A stretch of DNA of 64,000 bases from Foliimonas ilicis (lineage in GTDB: Bacteria; Pseudomonadota; Alphaproteobacteria; Rhizobiales; Rhizobiaceae): the NCBI RefSeq assembly GCF_039939195.1, contig NZ_JBDUUH010000001.1, positions 248,001 to 312,000 on the forward strand, written 5' to 3'. A program made the translations under genes and the position numbers. The notes beneath the pieces are model-generated. The model was given only the letters and a program-made list of their open reading frames with translations, made no database searches and was not told where the DNA came from. Positions 61,386 to 64,000 of the stretch are shown here, piece after piece. Positions within the stretch are counted from its first letter, which is position 1. Each line of letters starts with the position of its first letter.

Positions 61386-62723
61386 ATGGTACCGTCGTTC
61401 GGAAGCAGCCATATCAGGCGGGACGAAGACGAACTCGCGTTCACAGACCGGCTCACCGGTCTGGGCAATCATCGTCGCTTCTTCGACAAGGTGGACCGGC
61501 TGATAAGCGAACGGTCCGATGATCCGGCGCCGTTTGCCGTAGGTATCGTCGATCTCGATGGATTCAAGCCAATCAACGATCTGTTCGGTTTTCGCGCGGG
61601 CGACGAAATCCTGATGCAGGTCGCGATGCGCCTGAAGGGCGCGATGGATGGACATTCGACCGTAACGCGCATCGGCGCCGACGAATTCGCGTTCCTCTGG
61701 CCGATGATTTTCAGCGAAGAAGCTGCTGCCGAAAAAGCGCAGATGCTGATCGAAATTTTGTCAGCACCCTACGATGTGGGCGAACGAACCGCGCGCCTTT
61801 CGGCTTCAGCAGGGTTTTCGCTGTTCAGCTCCGGCGACGACACAACGGAAGTGCTGGTCAGCAAAGCGGAAACTGCGCTTTACCATGCCAAACGCTCCGG
61901 CCGCGGCAAGGTCGTGGTCTATACGCAAGAGATGGAAGAGGCCGTCAAGCGCGTAACCCATATTGAACAGGCCTTGCGACGTGCGGTTTCGGCAGGCGAG
62001 GTCGAGCCACATTTTCAACCCATCGTCGATTTGAAGACGAGAAGCATAGTCGGTTTCGAAACATTGGCGCGTTGGACCGACAAGGATCTGGGGTCTGTTT
62101 CGCCGGTGACTTTCATACCGATCGCCGAGGAGCGCGGCATTATCGGTCCGCTCTCGCAACTGGTTCTGCGCAAGGCGACCGAGGCGGCGCGCAACTGGCC
62201 GTCGCACCTCTTCCTTTCGTTCAATCTTTCGCCGTCGCAACTGGTGGATCAGAACACCGGACTGCATATTCTCTCGATCCTCGATAAAAGCGGCTTCGAT
62301 CCGCGCCGGCTCGAAATCGAAATCACCGAGACGGGCCTGATGACCGATCCGGCATCGGCAGAGAAAATCATCGAGGATTTGCGGCGCTGCGGGATACGTG
62401 TGTCGCTGGACGATTTCGGCACCGGGCAATCCTCACTGGGTCGCTTGCGCGCCTTCCAGTTCGACAAGCTCAAGATCGACCGTGCCTTCGTTTCCGCCAT
62501 ATTGGAGGATCGGCCAGCCGAACATATCGTGCGGGCAATTCTTGCCATGTGCGAGGGGCTCGGCATGGATGTTGTGGCCGAAGGCATCGAATATGAGGCG
62601 CAGGCCGAAAAGCTCATTGAATTCGGATGCGCGGGCGGCCAGGGCTATCTGTTCGGCAAGCCTGCGGATGCAGACACGACGTTGAGCCAATTGCGGGATT
62701 CGCTGGTGGTACGCTCGGCCTAG
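61386..62723 (+). CDS. GGDEF-EAL protein with altered GGDEF (GADEF) motif
   Basis: 445 residues without membrane segments, so cytoplasmic. The GGDEF domain (about 15-175) reads RIGADEF and has no RxxD site, so cyclase activity is doubtful. The EAL domain (about 190-440) reads ETL for EAL but keeps NLSPSQL, EITETG, DDFGTGQSS, KIDRAF and EGIEYE. It is probably a c-di-GMP phosphodiesterase. GGGGA precedes the start. It is divergent from gshB. Confidence 0.92.
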   Translation: MVPSFGSSHIRRDEDELAFTDRLTGLGNHRRFFDKVDRLISERSDDPAPFAVGIVDLDGFKPINDLFGFRAGDEILMQVAMRLKGAMDGHSTVTRIGADEFAFLWPMIFSEEAAAEKAQMLIEILSAPYDVGERTARLSASAGFSLFSSGDDTTEVLVSKAETALYHAKRSGRGKVVVYTQEMEEAVKRVTHIEQALRRAVSAGEVEPHFQPIVDLKTRSIVGFETLARWTDKDLGSVSPVTFIPIAEERGIIGPLSQLVLRKATEAARNWPSHLFLSFNLSPSQLVDQNTGLHILSILDKSGFDPRRLEIEITETGLMTDPASAEKIIEDLRRCGIRVSLDDFGTGQSSLGRLRAFQFDKLKIDRAFVSAILEDRPAEHIVRAILAMCEGLGMDVVAEGIEYEAQAEKLIEFGCAGGQGYLFGKPADADTTLSQLRDSLVVRSA

Positions 62724-62779
62724 ATATTTATTCTGCGCAATTCCGGACGGAAAACCGCTCACACTTTTCCTGGAATTGC

Positions 62780-64000
62780 TTAGGCAGGCCCGCCTGCCCG
62801 GATCATCGAGAAGTAATCGTCACCGCCTACCTGTCCGCCCTTCAGCGCGACCAACATGCCGTCTATGCGCGGATCGGTGCTGTAGGCCGTGCAAAGCGGC
62901 GAGCCCGGTGTCTGCGGCAAGGGCAGGCGTAACGTCAGCGCTTCGACGCCGAGTTTTGCCAGCGCATGGCTCGACGTATCGCCGCCTGCGATGACCGCCC
63001 TTTTCAAACCAGCACCAACCACGATTTCACGCAATATGTTGCCGAGATTCTCGCCCAGCCTGTGCCGCGAATTGTCGGAAAAAGAAATTGCGTCGCCTCG
63101 GTTCGTCGATGGTCCGAGCGCGGTGTAAAGAATGACACTTTCACCCGAACCGACGATTTTCAGCCCTTGTTCGACCGCTATTGCGATCGCCGCATCGGCA
63201 TTTTCGGCTGAAATCTCCAGCGGATCGAGCGCTATACCGCGAAAGCCATTGTCCAATGCATGGCGTATCTGGCGTTCCGTCGTCGGCGAAACGCTGCCCG
63301 AGACTATGGCCAGCCGATCGACCGGACCAGGCGACGAAAAGTCTTGCGGGGTTCCAGCGATTCCCAACCGCGTCCACTCGCGCATAAGGGCATATTCGAT
63401 ACCGGAGGAACCGCACGTGAACTGCCCCGCCGGATCGCGTTTGCGCCACATCTGAGCGCCTGCAAGCTGCTGTGTCTCATCGCCATCGACGTCGAGAAGG
63501 ACGATTTCCTCATCTCCTGCGAAAGCTGCATCGACCAGCGAATCTGCCTGCGGCGAACGCAGTTGTACGAGGTTCACAAGCCCCGTTCGCAGCGATGTCT
63601 GGTTAGCAAGATGAAGCCGCAAATCGGCCTCGTCCATCGGCGTAACAGGATGGCGGCTCATGACCGGATGACGGTCGATGCGGAAGATTTCCGCGCCATA
63701 GGCTGCAAAGAGATTTCCGAACGCCGTGTAGCGGCGGATCTGCGGTGCGCCGACGACAAGCGGCACTTTCTGCGCGCCGAACATGTCTCTGCCGATCTCG
63801 ATGGCCTTGCCGATATTACCGATCTTCGGACTGGAATCGAATGTCGAGCAGACCTTGTAGTGGACAAAAGCGGCATCCAGCGATTTCAGCCAGGAAAATG
63901 CCGGAACAAGGTGCTTTTCCATCCATTCCGGCGTTTCACTGCGGCTGGTTCCGGCAAGGCCGAATGCGCGCCGGTCGCGAAAGCGTGAAAACAGTTCCGC
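62780..64000 (-). CDS. Four-carbon acid sugar kinase family protein (OtnK-like), partial
   Basis: The frame is open across the right window edge, so the N-terminus is missing; about 406 residues are visible. GLAGTSRSETPEWM (just inside the edge) and the C-terminal nucleotide-binding part (SGSVSPTTERQI, AGGDTSSHALAKLG, TGSPLC-like loop) match the DUF1537 kinase family. These enzymes phosphorylate threonate, erythronate or related four-carbon acids. A partner gene such as a dehydrogenase or aldolase would be expected to the right of the window. Confidence 0.88.
   Translation of the reverse strand, partial: AELFSRFRDRRAFGLAGTSRSETPEWMEKHLVPAFSWLKSLDAAFVHYKVCSTFDSSPKIGNIGKAIEIGRDMFGAQKVPLVVGAPQIRRYTAFGNLFAAYGAEIFRIDRHPVMSRHPVTPMDEADLRLHLANQTSLRTGLVNLVQLRSPQADSLVDAAFAGDEEIVLLDVDGDETQQLAGAQMWRKRDPAGQFTCGSSGIEYALMREWTRLGIAGTPQDFSSPGPVDRLAIVSGSVSPTTERQIRHALDNGFRGIALDPLEISAENADAAIAIAVEQGLKIVGSGESVILYTALGPSTNRGDAISFSDNSRHRLGENLGNILREIVVGAGLKRAVIAGGDTSSHALAKLGVEALTLRLPLPQTPGSPLCTAYSTDPRIDGMLVALKGGQVGGDDYFSMIRAGGPA

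Noticed and set aside
1..64000. CRISPR arrays, complete insertion sequences, prophage structural genes, rRNA operons
   Set aside because: I looked for regularly spaced repeats, transposase-like proteins, capsid/tail genes and rRNA sequence and found none.

Overview
The window looks like a chromosomal segment of an alphaproteobacterium of the order Rhizobiales, most likely Brucellaceae (Brucella/Ochrobactrum group). The evidence is the gene families (asnO-ngg-M42 osmolyte operon, double-ATPase CUT1 polyol importer, Ku/LigD, PhaZ), two exact general-stress promoters of the GGAAC-N16/17-CGTT type, Rhizobiales-type 46-bp palindromic repeats and a moderately high GC content. The species assignment is inference; no rRNA marker is present.

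Layout. 1-9.9 kb (minus strand): a polyol/sugar operon made of a SorC-type regulator, a substrate-binding protein, two permeases, two unequal ABC ATPases, an FGGY kinase, a D-2-hydroxyacid dehydrogenase and a class II aldolase cut by the window edge. 10-15 kb (plus): the N-acetylglutaminylglutamine amide (NAGGN) osmoprotectant operon behind an EcfG-type promoter. It is followed by a small-RNA gene with three hairpins that each carry the anti-Shine-Dalgarno loop ACCTCCTCCC, and then by a palindromic repeat. 15.3-18.3 kb: a small membrane protein, a small helix-turn-helix protein and an acyltransferase-3/SGNH protein. 18.4-24.3 kb: a 5.8-kb genomic island bounded by an intact tRNA-Phe and a degenerate copy of its 3' half. 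It carries a PD-(D/E)XK nuclease gene converging on an adenine methylase fused to a target-recognition domain, plus an XRE-TPR regulator, but no integrase.

24.5-31.2 kb: housekeeping and stress genes (PfpI, PEP-mutase-like protein, HAD phosphatase, dut, AlkD-like, glsA, prfC). 31.4-40.5 kb: a TonB-dependent receptor, then an oligopeptide-type ABC importer operon that ends in an ATC-hydrolase-family protein and an M19 dipeptidase. 40.6-46.9 kb: a TetR-controlled RND pump with two membrane-fusion proteins, then a ModE-like regulator. 46.9-50.3 kb: Ku-LigD end joining behind a second EcfG-type promoter. 50.3-53.3 kb: glpD-glpK on the minus strand. 53.7-62.7 kb: two c-di-GMP enzymes, DUF1330, phaZ, a transglutaminase-like protease, comM and gshB. 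The right edge cuts a four-carbon acid sugar kinase.

Functionally the window combines nutrient import (polyol, peptide, glycerol), osmotic/general stress response (NAGGN, Ku-LigD, possibly PfpI) and c-di-GMP signalling. The most unusual items are the tRNA-Phe island with its restriction-modification pair, the multi-hairpin anti-SD sRNA, and the asymmetric ATPase pair of the polyol importer.
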